Assembly (NCBI RefSeq): GCF_000185145.2 | Contig: NZ_GL833119.1 | Coordinates: forward strand, 1,925,464 to 1,989,463 | Origin: Hoylesella oralis ATCC 33269 | GTDB lineage: Bacteria; Bacteroidota; Bacteroidia; Bacteroidales; Bacteroidaceae | Direction: 5' to 3' | DNA length: 64,000 nt | Shown: piece by piece, positions 18,157 through 28,278 of the stretch | Position numbering within the stretch: the stretch's first letter is position 1 | Layout of the letters: every line of letters begins with the position of its first letter | Made by a program: the position numbers and the translations under genes | Notes under the pieces: generated by a model | Seen by the model: the letters and a program-made list of their open reading frames with translations, nothing else | Database searches by the model: none | Told to the model about the DNA's origin: nothing

Positions 18157-19996
18157 GGACGCGAGATGGAGTATTCAAGTAAAGTTTACCGATCAGATCG
18201 GCACGTCCTATTTTTCTTAGCTCTTGTTCTATTTTTTGCCTCTCCTCGGGCTTATACCAAAAGAAAAATTGCCGTTGTGAGAGTTTCTCACGCTGCGTCT
18301 TAGCACTGAATATCGGTTCGAGAGTGTACGGATTGTAGCCGGTGTACCACGCTTCTGTACTTACTGTCATGGGTGTTGGAGTAAAATCCTGCACCTGCTC
18401 AAGGTGAAAATCTAAATTCTTGGTAATTACTGCAAGTTCAGCCATATCTTCTTCTCTACATCCGGGATGACTGCTGATAAAATAGGGGATGAGCTGTTCG
18501 TGCATATTTTCTTCACGATTGATTCGGTCAAAAACTTTCTTAAATTCTTCGAACTGCCGAAACGAAGGTTTGCGCATTAGTTTCAATACGGCATCTGAAG
18601 TATGTTCAGGGGCTACTTTTAATCGGCCGCTTACATGCTTACATATCAGTTCGCGGGTATATTCTTCGGCGGCGATATTACTTTTTTCATCTTTGCTTTT
18701 ATGTAGAAGCAGGTCGTAGCGTACACCACTACCTATGAAACTCTTTTTGATACCGGGCAATGCATCCACGGCTCGGTATATTTCAAGCAGTTGTGTGTGG
18801 TCGGTATTCAGATTAGGACATATCTGTGGATTGATACACGACGGCCGTTTACAATGTTCACATAATTTATGATTCTTACCTGCCATTGCATACATATTGG
18901 CCGACGGACCGCCGAGGTCAGAAAGGTAGCCTTTGAAATCCGGCATGTGTGTAACCTGCTTTACTTCGTTGAGAATGCTTTGCTTAGAGCGACATGTTAC
19001 GAACTTTCCCTGATGTGCAGAGATCGTACAGAACGCACAGCCGCCGAAGCACCCTTGATGAATGTTGACTGAGAACTTGATCATCTCGTAAGCCGGTATG
19101 CGTTTGTCCTTATATTTGGGATGGGGTAGGCGTGTGTAAGGCAGATCGAAATAGGCATCTAGCTCTGCCATCGTAAGTGTGGGATAGGGTGGATTGACAA
19201 CAGCGTAAACATCATCTACGGCTTGCAGGAGCCGTTGGGCATGGATTTTATTCGATTCTTCTTCGATATGTCTAAAGTTTTCCGCCTCTGCTTTCTTATC
19301 GGTAAGACATTTTTCATGACTGTTCAATACGATGTCATCATTGGTAATTCCTCCCGGAATGTTCTCTTTACGCGCAAGATATACTGTTTGCGGGATGCTA
19401 TGAATATGTTTGATGTCTTGGCCATCGGATAGTTTTTCGCAAAGTTGTAGTAACGCTTTTGCCCCCATACCGTATAAAATCATGTCGGCACCCGAGTCGC
19501 ATAAGATACATTTTCTCACCTTGTTCTGCCAATAATCGTAATGAGTGAGTCGCCGCATTGATGCCTCTATGCCACCAAGTATGACCGGAACATCTGGAAA
19601 AAGCTGCTTCAATATTCGTGTATATACGATAGTGGGATATTCCGGACGGCAGTCGTGGCGCCCGTCGGGACTATATGCATCTTCAGAGCGTAGCCTTCTA
19701 TTGGCTGTATACTTGTTTACCATAGAATCCATGCATCCCGGCGAAATGCCGAAAAATAGCCTTGGACGCCCCAACTTTTTAAAGTCTCGAAAATCTCCGT
19801 GCCAATCGGGTTGCGGAACAATTGCCACTCTATAACCGGCAGCCTCCAACGAACGACCAATAACAGCAGCACCAAATGAAGGATGATCGACGTAAGCATC
19901 ACCCGAGAAAAGGATTACATCAAGTTCGTTCCAACCTCTAAGTTCGCATTCCTTTTTAGTGGTGGGAAGGAAGTCTGTAAGCTGATATCGTTTCAA
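18047..19996 (-). CDS. YgiQ family radical SAM protein
   Basis: A 649-residue radical SAM protein of unknown reaction. The N-terminus (LTDFLPTTKKECELRGW, then DVILFSGDAYVDHPSFGAAVIGR) is the B12-binding-like UPF0313 region. The cluster motif CFGGCAFC lies mid-protein and binds the 4Fe-4S cluster. A second Cys group (CEHCKRPSCINPQIC) is the usual YgiQ insert. The C-terminal tail is basic, with RRRNSRDR at the end. The start codon is TTG; no ATG exists near the conserved beginning. Its 3' end overlaps the PP2C-like gene. Confidence 0.9.
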   Translation of the reverse strand: MKRYQLTDFLPTTKKECELRGWNELDVILFSGDAYVDHPSFGAAVIGRSLEAAGYRVAIVPQPDWHGDFRDFKKLGRPRLFFGISPGCMDSMVNKYTANRRLRSEDAYSPDGRHDCRPEYPTIVYTRILKQLFPDVPVILGGIEASMRRLTHYDYWQNKVRKCILCDSGADMILYGMGAKALLQLCEKLSDGQDIKHIHSIPQTVYLARKENIPGGITNDDIVLNSHEKCLTDKKAEAENFRHIEEESNKIHAQRLLQAVDDVYAVVNPPYPTLTMAELDAYFDLPYTRLPHPKYKDKRIPAYEMIKFSVNIHQGCFGGCAFCTISAHQGKFVTCRSKQSILNEVKQVTHMPDFKGYLSDLGGPSANMYAMAGKNHKLCEHCKRPSCINPQICPNLNTDHTQLLEIYRAVDALPGIKKSFIGSGVRYDLLLHKSKDEKSNIAAEEYTRELICKHVSGRLKVAPEHTSDAVLKLMRKPSFRQFEEFKKVFDRINREENMHEQLIPYFISSHPGCREEDMAELAVITKNLDFHLEQVQDFTPTPMTVSTEAWYTGYNPYTLEPIFSAKTQREKLSQRQFFFWYKPEERQKIEQELRKIGRADLIGKLYLNTPSRVHGRKTNNSNFRNEDYRTTTYRKAQPRNVRRRNSRDR

Positions 19997-20034
19997 ATTG
20001 GAGGAAGATTTTTGTTATAATATAAGGATGTCAT

Positions 20035-20367
20035 TTAGTCTGTTATATTATTCTCATCATCAGTACTGTTAATTTCTCTCTTCTGTTTCCATTCAATATA
20101 TAACAGTACGAGTTGATGTAATCCAAATGCCTTCATATTATTATTGTATATCACATCAAGGCATAGGTCTAATAATGCCTTATCACCTGCTTCTGTTTCG
20201 AGTAGTGAGCGAATGTTGAATTTAAGTTTGTCGAGTACATTTTCGTCTATAATGCCATTACTGTCGACAAGATTGCGAAACAACGCATATTTCTCTATCG
20301 TAATAAGATGTTCGTCGCTTACTTCTATACTACGAGTTCCTGATTGGTTTGCTTGAATTTTGTACAT
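20035..20367 (-). CDS. Hypothetical protein, 110 residues
   Basis: Small soluble protein beginning MYKIQANQSGTRSIEVSDEH with an acidic Asn/Asp-rich C-terminus (NSTDDENNITD). I do not recognise the family. It is the last gene of a minus-strand cluster whose upstream member ends at 20418. An in-frame ATG at 20421 would overlap that stop and add a Lys/Asn-rich leader, so I use 20367. The composition and placement suggest a real gene. Confidence 0.55.
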   Translation of the reverse strand: MYKIQANQSGTRSIEVSDEHLITIEKYALFRNLVDSNGIIDENVLDKLKFNIRSLLETEAGDKALLDLCLDVIYNNNMKAFGLHQLVLLYIEWKQKREINSTDDENNITD

Positions 20368-20417
20368 GATAATTTTATTTTTTATGAATTGTTTTTTATT
20401 GTTGTCAAGTGCAATTC

Positions 20418-23021
20418 TCATTTCAATAAAAAGTCTAAGATGCCCTGCATTATCTTATTTTGCATATCTTTCGAAGAAATACATTCGAAAGGTATTCCCA
20501 TCGTAAAACTCCTGTATGTATCACCTTTATAGGCTACGGCAGCCGATGGGCCACTACCGTATTGCATTGCACAGAAAGCCCCGTCGCCTGCGGGCCGAAG
20601 TATTTCCGGAATATTCACGGCATAATGATCAGAATTCGGGGTGTTGTAATAATCGAAAGAAAGTCCTAATCCATCGATATACCCGTCTGTTATTAGCGAA
20701 TCTGATGGTGTGTAGGCAACCTTTAATATGTTTTTAAGGAACAAATTTTCGGTTTCTTGTACCATGTCCGAACCGATGTAAGCACCGCTTACGAGCAACG
20801 AACCTCCGTGGGTAGTGTATTCTTGTAACAGTTGTTGCATGCGTGGTGTGAAGGTTTTGTAATAAGCGAGAGCGTTACGATTATATTTCTCACCTCCTAA
20901 TATTAAGTCTACACAATGATAATCTGGCATCTTTACTTCTCCCGATATTACAGACATGCTCGAACAACTTGCTACATTATATTTTTGTGTATGGGCAATA
21001 GCTCCTACGTGTGTTACGGTATAGTTAAAATCATTACCTGCAATGAAGTGCCCTGCAAGTTCGTCACCGCTATCCCCTAAGCCTCCTTCACCTTCTATTC
21101 CTAATCGGCTCTTATCGAAATATAACTGTCTACCGTTCCATCCTGCTGTTAATCCATAGGTAAGTCCGATATCTTTATTTAAATCGAAACCTTGTGTAGA
21201 GTCGGTTTCTACGATAGCTGGGGCAGATAATCGGTAAAAACCGTTGACGACAAGTATCGTCTTCGTTGCATTGGGATTATAATATGCAGAGAGTGTTTCT
21301 GTAGGAAAACTTTCTCCACCTTTGTTACATGCTGTGATTTTAAAATTGTATTGTATGCCCGGTTCCAATTTCATGATAAAAGAGTTATTACCGGTATTCA
21401 CCCCGTTATCGAACGAACTATTGCCGATAGAGGTATATATATTGAATGTTTCAGGAACAGCTGATGGCTCTTGACTGTCGTTTTGAGCTTTCCATGAGAG
21501 TCTGATCTTGTTCTTGGTAAGAAATTCTATACTAAAATTCGTAGGAGTCAAAGGTGTTACAGTGTATGACTTGTTGTGCTGTTTAGCTATATATTTCAGT
21601 ATTGTCTTATAGATAGAACGGGCAAGAGTAAATTTGAAGTTGGGATCTTGCCCCATAATCATATCGGGAAAATTCTGATGTGACATAGTTTCGAGGATAG
21701 CAGAAGGCATTGCCGGCAAGCGTGTTTCGGAATAGTTCCTATCCCATAGATATCTTTTCGGCCAATTCTTGTACTTATATAAAAGGTCTTTGACTACATT
21801 ATTGAGGAGAGTACTGGCGAAGTCTTTCGAAGTCATTCGCGAAATGCCTGCATTCAGTTTCCCGTCGTTGAAATCTGTAGTACAGACAGCAAGAGAACCT
21901 ACCAACGATTTGAAATCGGTAGAATATCCCGCATCGCTATGTATGGCAAGAGCTAATTCAATCGGTATTTGCAGTCCTTCTATACTTGGTGCATAAACAC
22001 TGCCACCTGCAAGCCAATTCGACATGAGCGATCTTGCATTGATATCGTCGCCATAATCGTCTTCGCCTCCTTTGCTACTGTAAACACTATATGGTGCTCC
22101 TGCCCACTGAGCATAATATCTTGCACCTTCAAGGCTGCGGGGGAGCCCGCTTAAAATGCCGCCACGCTGAATGTTCCCCATTCCTCCGCCAAATCTGACG
22201 GCATCGCCTGTAACGACACCTCGCCGGATATGTGAATTGTTAGTTAATATGACACGGTTGTAAGGACTACTTCCTTTGTCAAATTCAAAGGTGCCAAGGT
22301 ACACCCATGTACCACTTCCCATCTGTTGATTTACGCGATATACAGTTTTCTCCCCTTTGTGGTACACAATATATTCCGCATCATCTACGCTATGTTCTAT
22401 AGTCTTATAAGAAACGTAAACCGCATATCTACCTGCCTTAGGTATATCGGGTTGATAAGATATTTCACTTGCATTTTTTTTACGGGTAGCTTTAGCCATA
22501 CGAACGTGCCCTTGTTCGAAAGGATTTTCTCCATCGACGTATATTCCTTGATGCAAAGCAAAACCTTTAACACCGGCATCTTTCCATACTTCTCCTTTAT
22601 TTGTTTCTGAATAAACATTCTTATGTGTGTTGCCGTCGCAATCAACAATGACTTCATTTGTTTGCCAATCGCGTTCGCGTGGAGTGAACACAATAGCTCC
22701 TGCATTCTCGAGCATTGGAATGAGATAGGGAACAACGATGGTTTGCGTAAATAAGTCTTCGGTCGTTCCAAATAAATTCGGACGTTGCCACATCCATTTT
22801 CCTTTAGTCTTATCGTAATATTTTCCATGACTTGCCCATAAGGCGATATGTCGATTTTTCAGGCCCGACTTAATGGTGTTGGGCTTTGATATATTCTCAA
22901 CCCAAGGCTTGCCATTGTAATCGATACTTCCCCATGCATTCGTTATTTCTCTATCGTCTTGTGCAAATACGTGTAATGATGAAAAGAAAGCAAGAGTATA
23001 AATGAAAGTCTTTATTCTCAT
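20418..23021 (-). CDS. Secreted N-acetylmuramoyl-L-alanine amidase-like / golvesin-domain protein ('xanthan lyase')
   Basis: An 867-residue exported protein with a signal peptide ending at VFAQ. The first part (IALWASHGKYYD...ENAGAIVFTPRERD) looks like the N-half of an Amidase_3 fold. A golvesin/xanthan-lyase C-terminal-like beta domain (about 165-280: KAGRYAVYVSYK, TWVYLGTFEF) is inserted, and the amidase half resumes with LALAIHSDAGYS. A fibronectin type III domain follows (about 490-580), then a C-terminal flavodoxin/ThuA-like region (VDLILGGEKYN, GGSLLVSGAYIGSD). It is usually annotated as xanthan lyase in Bacteroides, but peptidoglycan or a glycan seems the better guess. It lies 2 bp after the acyltransferase gene, so they are cotranscribed. 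Confidence 0.7.
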   Translation of the reverse strand: MRIKTFIYTLAFFSSLHVFAQDDREITNAWGSIDYNGKPWVENISKPNTIKSGLKNRHIALWASHGKYYDKTKGKWMWQRPNLFGTTEDLFTQTIVVPYLIPMLENAGAIVFTPRERDWQTNEVIVDCDGNTHKNVYSETNKGEVWKDAGVKGFALHQGIYVDGENPFEQGHVRMAKATRKKNASEISYQPDIPKAGRYAVYVSYKTIEHSVDDAEYIVYHKGEKTVYRVNQQMGSGTWVYLGTFEFDKGSSPYNRVILTNNSHIRRGVVTGDAVRFGGGMGNIQRGGILSGLPRSLEGARYYAQWAGAPYSVYSSKGGEDDYGDDINARSLMSNWLAGGSVYAPSIEGLQIPIELALAIHSDAGYSTDFKSLVGSLAVCTTDFNDGKLNAGISRMTSKDFASTLLNNVVKDLLYKYKNWPKRYLWDRNYSETRLPAMPSAILETMSHQNFPDMIMGQDPNFKFTLARSIYKTILKYIAKQHNKSYTVTPLTPTNFSIEFLTKNKIRLSWKAQNDSQEPSAVPETFNIYTSIGNSSFDNGVNTGNNSFIMKLEPGIQYNFKITACNKGGESFPTETLSAYYNPNATKTILVVNGFYRLSAPAIVETDSTQGFDLNKDIGLTYGLTAGWNGRQLYFDKSRLGIEGEGGLGDSGDELAGHFIAGNDFNYTVTHVGAIAHTQKYNVASCSSMSVISGEVKMPDYHCVDLILGGEKYNRNALAYYKTFTPRMQQLLQEYTTHGGSLLVSGAYIGSDMVQETENLFLKNILKVAYTPSDSLITDGYIDGLGLSFDYYNTPNSDHYAVNIPEILRPAGDGAFCAMQYGSGPSAAVAYKGDTYRSFTMGIPFECISSKDMQNKIMQGILDFLLK

Positions 23022-23023
23022 TA

Positions 23024-23581
23024 TTATGAAATTTCCCCAATCGTGAAATTTTCAGGTTTTTTACCTTTGAATTCTTTAAAATACAGCTTTATTTCTTTCA
23101 TGTCTTTCTCTATATCTCCTGTAGGAATAAGACTTTTGGTGCATTGTATAAGTTTTTTCTGATAATCTACACCGTAAAGTAATATAGGTATTTGTGCCTT
23201 TAAGGCAATATAATAGAATCCTTTTCTCCATTCAGGGTTCAATGTTCGAGTACCTTCCGGAGTGATACATAGATGAAATGTTATGGCCTTTTCAGCCTCC
23301 GCTGCCAATATATCTGTCATATTTGAATGTTTATCTCGCCATATAGGTATTCCACCGATAGCTTTCAATAACTTTCCCAATGGCCAGAAAAACCATTCTT
23401 TTTTCATGAGAAAGTTGCTCGACATGTTTTCGGCACGCATATAAAGTTGTCCGATGGCAAAATCCCAGTTACTGGTATGGGGAGCTAAACAAATAATATA
23501 TTTTTCGGGATGGTCTACAGTGATATGTTTTTTCCATCCCATTCGCTTATATAAAATCCAAGAACACAATTTCTGTAGCAT
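23024..23581 (-). CDS. PlsC-like 1-acyl-sn-glycerol-3-phosphate acyltransferase
   Basis: A 185-residue membrane-associated acyltransferase, likely making phosphatidic acid or an acylated lipid. Block I, HTSNWD (H-X4-D), is at residues 35-40; the region LLKAIGGIPIWR and the block III-type motif ITPEGTR (with Glu-Gly) follow. It is small for the family but complete. It begins 8 bp after the small upstream gene and ends 2 bp before the golvesin/amidase gene. Confidence 0.85.
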   Translation of the reverse strand: MLQKLCSWILYKRMGWKKHITVDHPEKYIICLAPHTSNWDFAIGQLYMRAENMSSNFLMKKEWFFWPLGKLLKAIGGIPIWRDKHSNMTDILAAEAEKAITFHLCITPEGTRTLNPEWRKGFYYIALKAQIPILLYGVDYQKKLIQCTKSLIPTGDIEKDMKEIKLYFKEFKGKKPENFTIGEIS

Positions 23582-23589
23582 GACGGTCT

Positions 23590-23862
23590 TTAATTCATAT
23601 TCGATATTTGGTCGATGATTTCCGACACCTGTTTATTGAAATCGCCGATCAAACTATGATAATATTTCCGTGCATCAATCCCCGGTTCTTGGTGAGAAAT
23701 TCTGCGAATGTAGTCGTTATGAATAATAATGATTGATGACAAGATTGCTTCTACATCCTCTTCGTTTGGTTTTCCGCTGTACAATGATGCTGCTACACAT
23801 TCTGAAAACAAATCGCTGCATACATAATTGATAGTGCGCTTTAAATCTCTTTTATTGCTCAT
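23590..23862 (-). CDS. Conserved small protein, 90 residues, unknown function
   Basis: Soluble all-helical protein starting MSNKRDLKRTINYVCSDLF. No signal peptide, membrane segment or known motif. It is the first gene of the minus-strand cluster with the acyltransferase, and the tight 8-bp spacing supports it as real. Similar short proteins of this pattern are frequent in Bacteroidales; I cannot name a function. Confidence 0.65.
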   Translation of the reverse strand: MSNKRDLKRTINYVCSDLFSECVAASLYSGKPNEEDVEAILSSIIIIHNDYIRRISHQEPGIDARKYYHSLIGDFNKQVSEIIDQISNMN

Positions 23863-24454
23863 ATCATATAGCTTAATATAGATAAAACAGTGAAATTATT
23901 TTCTGCCAAAGATAGGAAAAAAAAAGGAAAGGGCAAGCACCATTGCATAAAAACTTTTAAATTAATGTGAAATCAATGAAATTTTAGAATAAAACGGTTT
24001 TTACACGTACTGATATCGTATTTTATAGGCAAGTAAGATGGGGAGAAACCGTGTATTTATGCCGAGAGAATGACGAGGAATTCTGTATGGAAGTAATTTA
24101 TTTTATGTTTTACAACTACCAAATATCGACCATACCTCTACCTTATATTGATGATACATTATTGTGATATCGATGATACAGCATCGTGTTAAATGTAGTG
24201 TAGCTTATTGTGTGACGATATATGATAATTATTTGGGGAGATATTAGCGGTGTGGTTTTCTGTTTTGTCCAAAATAGAAAGAAAAGAAGATGTAAGAACA
24301 ATTCTATGATATTACTGTTATATCTTTATGTGAAAAGTCTTTGCATTTTAATGATATACAATGTTTTAAAAACATATTGGCGAATGACAGGAAAAATAAT
24401 AATCTTTTTTGGTATTCTTTTATACAAAATCTGTATTTCTTTGTCTCTAAGTCG

Positions 24455-24475
24455 AGGGTAAGATATTGCCCTTTT
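24455..24475 (+). terminator. Terminator-like hairpin with no assigned gene
   Basis: AGGGTAA-GATA-TTGCCCT followed by TTT forms a 7-bp stem with one G-U pair and a tetraloop. No annotated plus-strand gene ends here, so it may end an unknown short RNA. Confidence 0.45.
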
Positions 24476-24614
24476 ATTTGACAGGAGATGAGAGAATTGA
24501 AAGGAATCCTTATGATTTTTTCTTTTATTGCTATTTTGGAATGTTGATTTATTGAATTCTCGTTAAATAAATTGTTTTCTTTTATATTTCTTTCTATATC
24601 TCATGAAAAAAAAG

Positions 24615-24622
24615 TATTTTTG
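24615..24622 (+). promoter_or_regulatory. -7 box of pfp
   Basis: TATTTTTG followed by C, about 54 bp upstream of the pfp start. No clear TTTG at -33. Confidence 0.55.
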
Positions 24623-24675
24623 CAGGTGTTTTATGCAGAATAATCTTTAAATGTTATATTTATTTTAATTCGAAA

Positions 24676-26316
24676 ATGGGAAAAAGTGCATTGCAGAAAG
24701 CAAGAGCAGCCTATCAGCCGAAGCTGCCGGTAGCCCTTCAGGGTGCTGTGAAAATTAAAGAAGGCGAACCTACAAGAAGTGTTGACAATCAAGAAAAAAT
24801 CAAGAAATTATTCCCCAACACTTATGGTATGCCGTTAGTAGAGTTCGTTCCCGGTACTGAAAAGAATACTACGAGAATGAATGTCGGTGTAATACTGAGC
24901 GGTGGGCAGGCTCCCGGTGGGCATAATGTTATTAGTGGATTGTTCGATGGTATTAAGAAACTTAATCCCGAAAATAAGCTCTATGGCTTTCTGATGGGAC
25001 CTGGAGGATTGGTTGACCATAACTATATTGAAATTACGGCCGATTTTTTGGAGGATTATCGTAACACCGGAGGCTTTGATATGATTGGCTCTGGCAGAAC
25101 TAAACTCGAAAAAGAAGACCAATTTGAGAAAGGGCTCGAAGTGATCCGCCAACTCGATATTAAGGCTATAGTTATTATCGGTGGCGATGACTCGAATACA
25201 AACGCGTGCGTACTCGCCGAGTATTATGCAGCAAAGCAGTACGGTGTACAGGTGATCGGATGCCCGAAGACCATCGATGGCGATTTGAAGAACGAGCAGA
25301 TAGAAACATCATTCGGTTTCGATACTGCAACTAAAACGTACGCTGAACTTATCGGAAATATTGAACGCGATTGCAATTCGGCACGTAAGTATTGGCATTT
25401 CATCAAACTGATGGGGCGTTCTGCCTCTCATATCGCACTCGAATGTGCATTACAGACGCAACCGAACATCTGTTTGATTTCTGAGGAGATTGAAGCTAAA
25501 GATCAAACATTGAACGATATTGTTGAAAATATAGCTTCTGTTGTAGCGCATCGTGCGGAGCAAGGCAATAATTTCGGTGTGGTTCTCATCCCAGAAGGAC
25601 TTATCGAATTTATTCCCGCCATCGGTCGTTTAATTCAAGAATTGAACGATCTTCTTGCGGCTCATGGTAACGATTATAAAGACCTTGACAAAGATGCACA
25701 GCGTGAATATATCCTTAATCATTTGTCTGCGGAAAATAAAGCCACTTTCGAAACCCTGCCTGAAGATGTGGCTCGTCAGTTGAGTTTAGACCGCGATCCT
25801 CATGGAAATGTACAGGTTTCTTTGATTGAGACTGAAAAACTTTTGTCGGATATGGTCGCTTCGAAATTGGCACAGTGGAAGTCCGAAGGCAAATTTAATG
25901 GTGCTTTCGCAGCTCAGCACCACTTTTTTGGTTATGAAGGACGTTGTGCTGCTCCTTCTAATTTCGATGCAGATTATTGCTATGCGCTCGGTACAAGTGC
26001 TGCGCAACTCATTGCAAACGGAAAGACCGGTTATATGGCCATCGTAAAGAATACTACGGCAAGTACGAATGAATGGAAAGCAGGCGGCGTACCCATTACT
26101 ATGATGATGAATATGGAACGTCGTAATGGCGAAATGAAGCCCGTAATTCGTAAAGCGCTCGTTGAACTTAACGGCAAGCCGTTTAAGACTTTTGCCGCTT
26201 GTCGCGATGAATGGGCTAAGAATACTTGCTATCTATACCCGGGACCTATCCAATATTGGGGGCCGAGTGAAGTTTGCGATCAGACAACCCGTACACTTGC
26301 TTTAGAGCAAGAGTAA
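24676..26316 (+). CDS. pfp: Diphosphate--fructose-6-phosphate 1-phosphotransferase
   Basis: Cytoplasmic PPi-dependent phosphofructokinase, 546 residues, the long type. It reversibly converts fructose 6-phosphate and PPi to the 1,6-bisphosphate. Motifs: [13 protein letters not shown] near residue 76, GGDDSN in which Asp replaces the Gly of ATP-dependent enzymes and so indicates PPi use, PKTIDGDL with the catalytic Asp, and [16 protein letters not shown] binding the sugar phosphate. This is the usual glycolytic PFK of Bacteroidales. Monocistronic with its own promoter and terminator. Confidence 0.96.
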   Translation: MGKSALQKARAAYQPKLPVALQGAVKIKEGEPTRSVDNQEKIKKLFPNTYGMPLVEFVPGTEKNTTRMNVGVILSGGQAPGGHNVISGLFDGIKKLNPENKLYGFLMGPGGLVDHNYIEITADFLEDYRNTGGFDMIGSGRTKLEKEDQFEKGLEVIRQLDIKAIVIIGGDDSNTNACVLAEYYAAKQYGVQVIGCPKTIDGDLKNEQIETSFGFDTATKTYAELIGNIERDCNSARKYWHFIKLMGRSASHIALECALQTQPNICLISEEIEAKDQTLNDIVENIASVVAHRAEQGNNFGVVLIPEGLIEFIPAIGRLIQELNDLLAAHGNDYKDLDKDAQREYILNHLSAENKATFETLPEDVARQLSLDRDPHGNVQVSLIETEKLLSDMVASKLAQWKSEGKFNGAFAAQHHFFGYEGRCAAPSNFDADYCYALGTSAAQLIANGKTGYMAIVKNTTASTNEWKAGGVPITMMMNMERRNGEMKPVIRKALVELNGKPFKTFAACRDEWAKNTCYLYPGPIQYWGPSEVCDQTTRTLALEQE

Positions 26317-26351
26317 TAAGAAAATCGGATCAAATAAATGTTGATAAAGTG

Positions 26352-26398
26352 TTACGCCAATATTCTGTAATCGTTTAGGATTATGGATTTTGGCGTAA
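26352..26398 (+). terminator. Terminator after pfp
   Basis: TTACGCCAA and TTGGCGTAA (9-bp perfect stem) around a 29-nt loop, followed by TTCTTATTTT. Confidence 0.65.
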
Positions 26399-26428
26399 TT
26401 CTTATTTTATATTAGGCAAAAACCATAT

Positions 26429-27259
26429 ATGAATAAACAACGAACGAATTCTCGTAGACGAAAGAAGATACATACGTCTTTCTTGGGAAAGTATCCCAAG
26501 TGGGCGATATGGGCTGGTGGGATTGGTATTGTTGTGCTTTATGTATGGGTATTTTACTATTTTTTTGTCGGTCCGACAGGTTTCCGGTGGCGTGCATTAT
26601 ATGGAGATGCCGACTATCCCGAAGGGTATGAAATCCATGGTATCGATATATCTCATTATCAAGGAGAAATAGAATGGGACGAACTTCGTAACTCTATGAT
26701 CGAAGGATGTCCTCTGCGTTTTATAATGATAAAAGCTACCGAGGGCTCAGGCAGTTTGGATGAAAATTTCAACGATAATTTTTATCAAGCTCGTGAGTAC
26801 GGTTTTATAAGGGGAGCTTATCATTTTTGGAGCAATAAGTCTACAGCTCGTGATCAAGCATATTATTTTTTGAAACAGGTACACCTTGAGGAAGGTGATC
26901 TTCCCCCCGTATTAGATGTAGAGCATAAACCTAAAGATGTTTCGGATGAAGATTTCCAACGTGATGTACTGACATGGCTACATATTGTTGAAGATAAATA
27001 TCATGTGAAGCCTATTATCTATACCTATTATAAATTTAAGGAAAAATATCTCAGTGCTCCCGTATTCGACGACTATCCGTATTGGATAGCTCATTATTAT
27101 GTAGACAAGGTGGAATACAAGGGAGCATGGAAGTTTTGGCAGCATACGGATGCTGGGAAACTGCCCGGTATCAAGGGTTATGTAGATTTTAACATATACA
27201 ACGGTTCGTATTACGACCTTAAGAAACTTACTATTGGTAGCAAGAGGAGAGAATGGTAA
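26429..27259 (+). CDS. Membrane-anchored glycoside hydrolase family 25 lysozyme
   Basis: A 276-residue protein with a basic N-terminus, one transmembrane segment (about 27-48) and a GH25 muramidase domain from about residue 70. The beginning of the barrel (GIDISHYQGEIEWDEL, including the first catalytic-site Asp), FIMIKATEGSG, GAYHFWS and the DVEH motif with Asp and Glu are present. It should cut the peptidoglycan glycan strand from the outer face of the inner membrane, acting in wall remodelling or as part of a secretion or envelope system. It stands alone, converging on prmA. Confidence 0.9.
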   Translation: MNKQRTNSRRRKKIHTSFLGKYPKWAIWAGGIGIVVLYVWVFYYFFVGPTGFRWRALYGDADYPEGYEIHGIDISHYQGEIEWDELRNSMIEGCPLRFIMIKATEGSGSLDENFNDNFYQAREYGFIRGAYHFWSNKSTARDQAYYFLKQVHLEEGDLPPVLDVEHKPKDVSDEDFQRDVLTWLHIVEDKYHVKPIIYTYYKFKEKYLSAPVFDDYPYWIAHYYVDKVEYKGAWKFWQHTDAGKLPGIKGYVDFNIYNGSYYDLKKLTIGSKRREW

Positions 27260-27276
27260 AAGTTCTCATGTGTATG

Positions 27277-28137
27277 TTATTTAGTAGTTAAAACAATGCA
27301 CGCCCAATTGTTATTGGTCATTTCTTTTACCTTTGATAATCCCAATTCTTCTGCTTTTGTTGTCAAAACAGGTACGTCTTCCGTATAAAATCCGCTCAAA
27401 ATAATTGTGCCTTGCTTGGATAATACTTCTTTAAAAGCCGGCAAATCGGCAAGAAGTATGTTGCGATTGATGTTTGCCAATACGATATCGAAAATGCCGT
27501 TAACATGTGTCAACACATGCACATTCCCATGTAATACCTGCATGTTGTCAATCCTATTTATCTGTGCATTGTGTTTACTGTTGTTTACACTCCACTCATC
27601 AATATCATATCCCACGGCCTGTGCCGCTCCTAATTTTAGTGCAGCAATGCCCAGTATGCCGGTTCCACAGCCACAATCCAGTATACGTTTCTCTTTAATA
27701 TCTATTGTTAACAAGGCCGAGATAATCATTCGAGTAGTCTCATGTGTACCGGTTCCGAATGCTTGTTTGGTATCTATACCTATCGTTATCTTATCATCAT
27801 CAGTTAAACTGTCGTGTTTTGCGTCGTATATAACAATGTCATTACCAATAACAATTGGCTCGAAGCCTTGCTTTTCCCATTCTTCGTTCCAATTCCTGTC
27901 TTCCATTGGAGATAGCGTATAGCTGATATTTACATCCGGTAAAATAAAATTTCGAATAAGTTCTCCGAGCATGTTATGGTCTAACATATCGGTTTGTACA
28001 TATCCTTTTATACCATTTTCGGTATCTTCAAATGACTCAAAGCCGGCTTCACCGGCAGCATCGGCTAAAAGTTCTTTAGCCATATCCTTGATTTCTTCTT
28101 TGCAGGAAATTATAAAATCAACAACGTAGTATTTCAT
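27277..28137 (-). CDS. prmA: Ribosomal protein L11 methyltransferase
   Basis: SAM-dependent enzyme of 286 residues that trimethylates ribosomal protein L11. The N-terminal substrate domain starts MKYYVVDFIISCKEE; the class I methyltransferase core follows with GTGTHETTRM and DCGCGTGILGIAALKLGA (motif I), and DIVLANINRNIL is the NPPY-like region. The start at 28137 is chosen because the promoter box CAAAAGTA (28161-28168) lies just upstream and inside a longer frame. Complete and typical. Confidence 0.93.
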   Translation of the reverse strand: MKYYVVDFIISCKEEIKDMAKELLADAAGEAGFESFEDTENGIKGYVQTDMLDHNMLGELIRNFILPDVNISYTLSPMEDRNWNEEWEKQGFEPIVIGNDIVIYDAKHDSLTDDDKITIGIDTKQAFGTGTHETTRMIISALLTIDIKEKRILDCGCGTGILGIAALKLGAAQAVGYDIDEWSVNNSKHNAQINRIDNMQVLHGNVHVLTHVNGIFDIVLANINRNILLADLPAFKEVLSKQGTIILSGFYTEDVPVLTTKAEELGLSKVKEMTNNNWACIVLTTK

Positions 28138-28160
28138 TATTTGTGTTAAATAAACATTTG

Positions 28161-28168
28161 CAAAAGTA
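28161..28168 (-). promoter_or_regulatory. -7 box of prmA
   Basis: Minus strand TACTTTTG followed by C, 23 bp before the prmA start codon. Confidence 0.6.
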
Positions 28169-28211
28169 TAAAAAAATAGGGAAAAACCTATCATCGAATA
28201 GGGAATTTCCT

Positions 28212-28242
28212 TATTTTTGCACTATAAGAAAGTATATTTTTG
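28212..28242 (+). promoter_or_regulatory. Duplicated -7 box before the Trp/Tyr-rich protein gene
   Basis: TATTTTTG occurs at 28212-28219 and again at 28235-28242, each followed by CA and by a similar TAAGAxAGTA segment; the unit of about 23 bp seems to be a tandem duplication. Only the second needs to act for a leader of about 30 nt. Confidence 0.55.
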
Positions 28243-28278
28243 CATTGTAAGACAGTAAATACATTAAAAGGAGTTAAT

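Larger units (their letters stand above)
23863..24675. other. Intergenic region before pfp
   Basis: About 800 AT-rich bases. I see no convincing gene. A 79-codon hydrophobic frame at 24222-24461 (plus) ends inside a hairpin and has no promoter box, so I do not call it. The right end carries the pfp promoter. Confidence 0.5.

Noticed and set aside
24222..24461. 79-residue hydrophobic protein upstream of pfp
   Set aside because: AT-rich composition explains the hydrophobic residues; no promoter box, and the stop lies inside a terminator hairpin.
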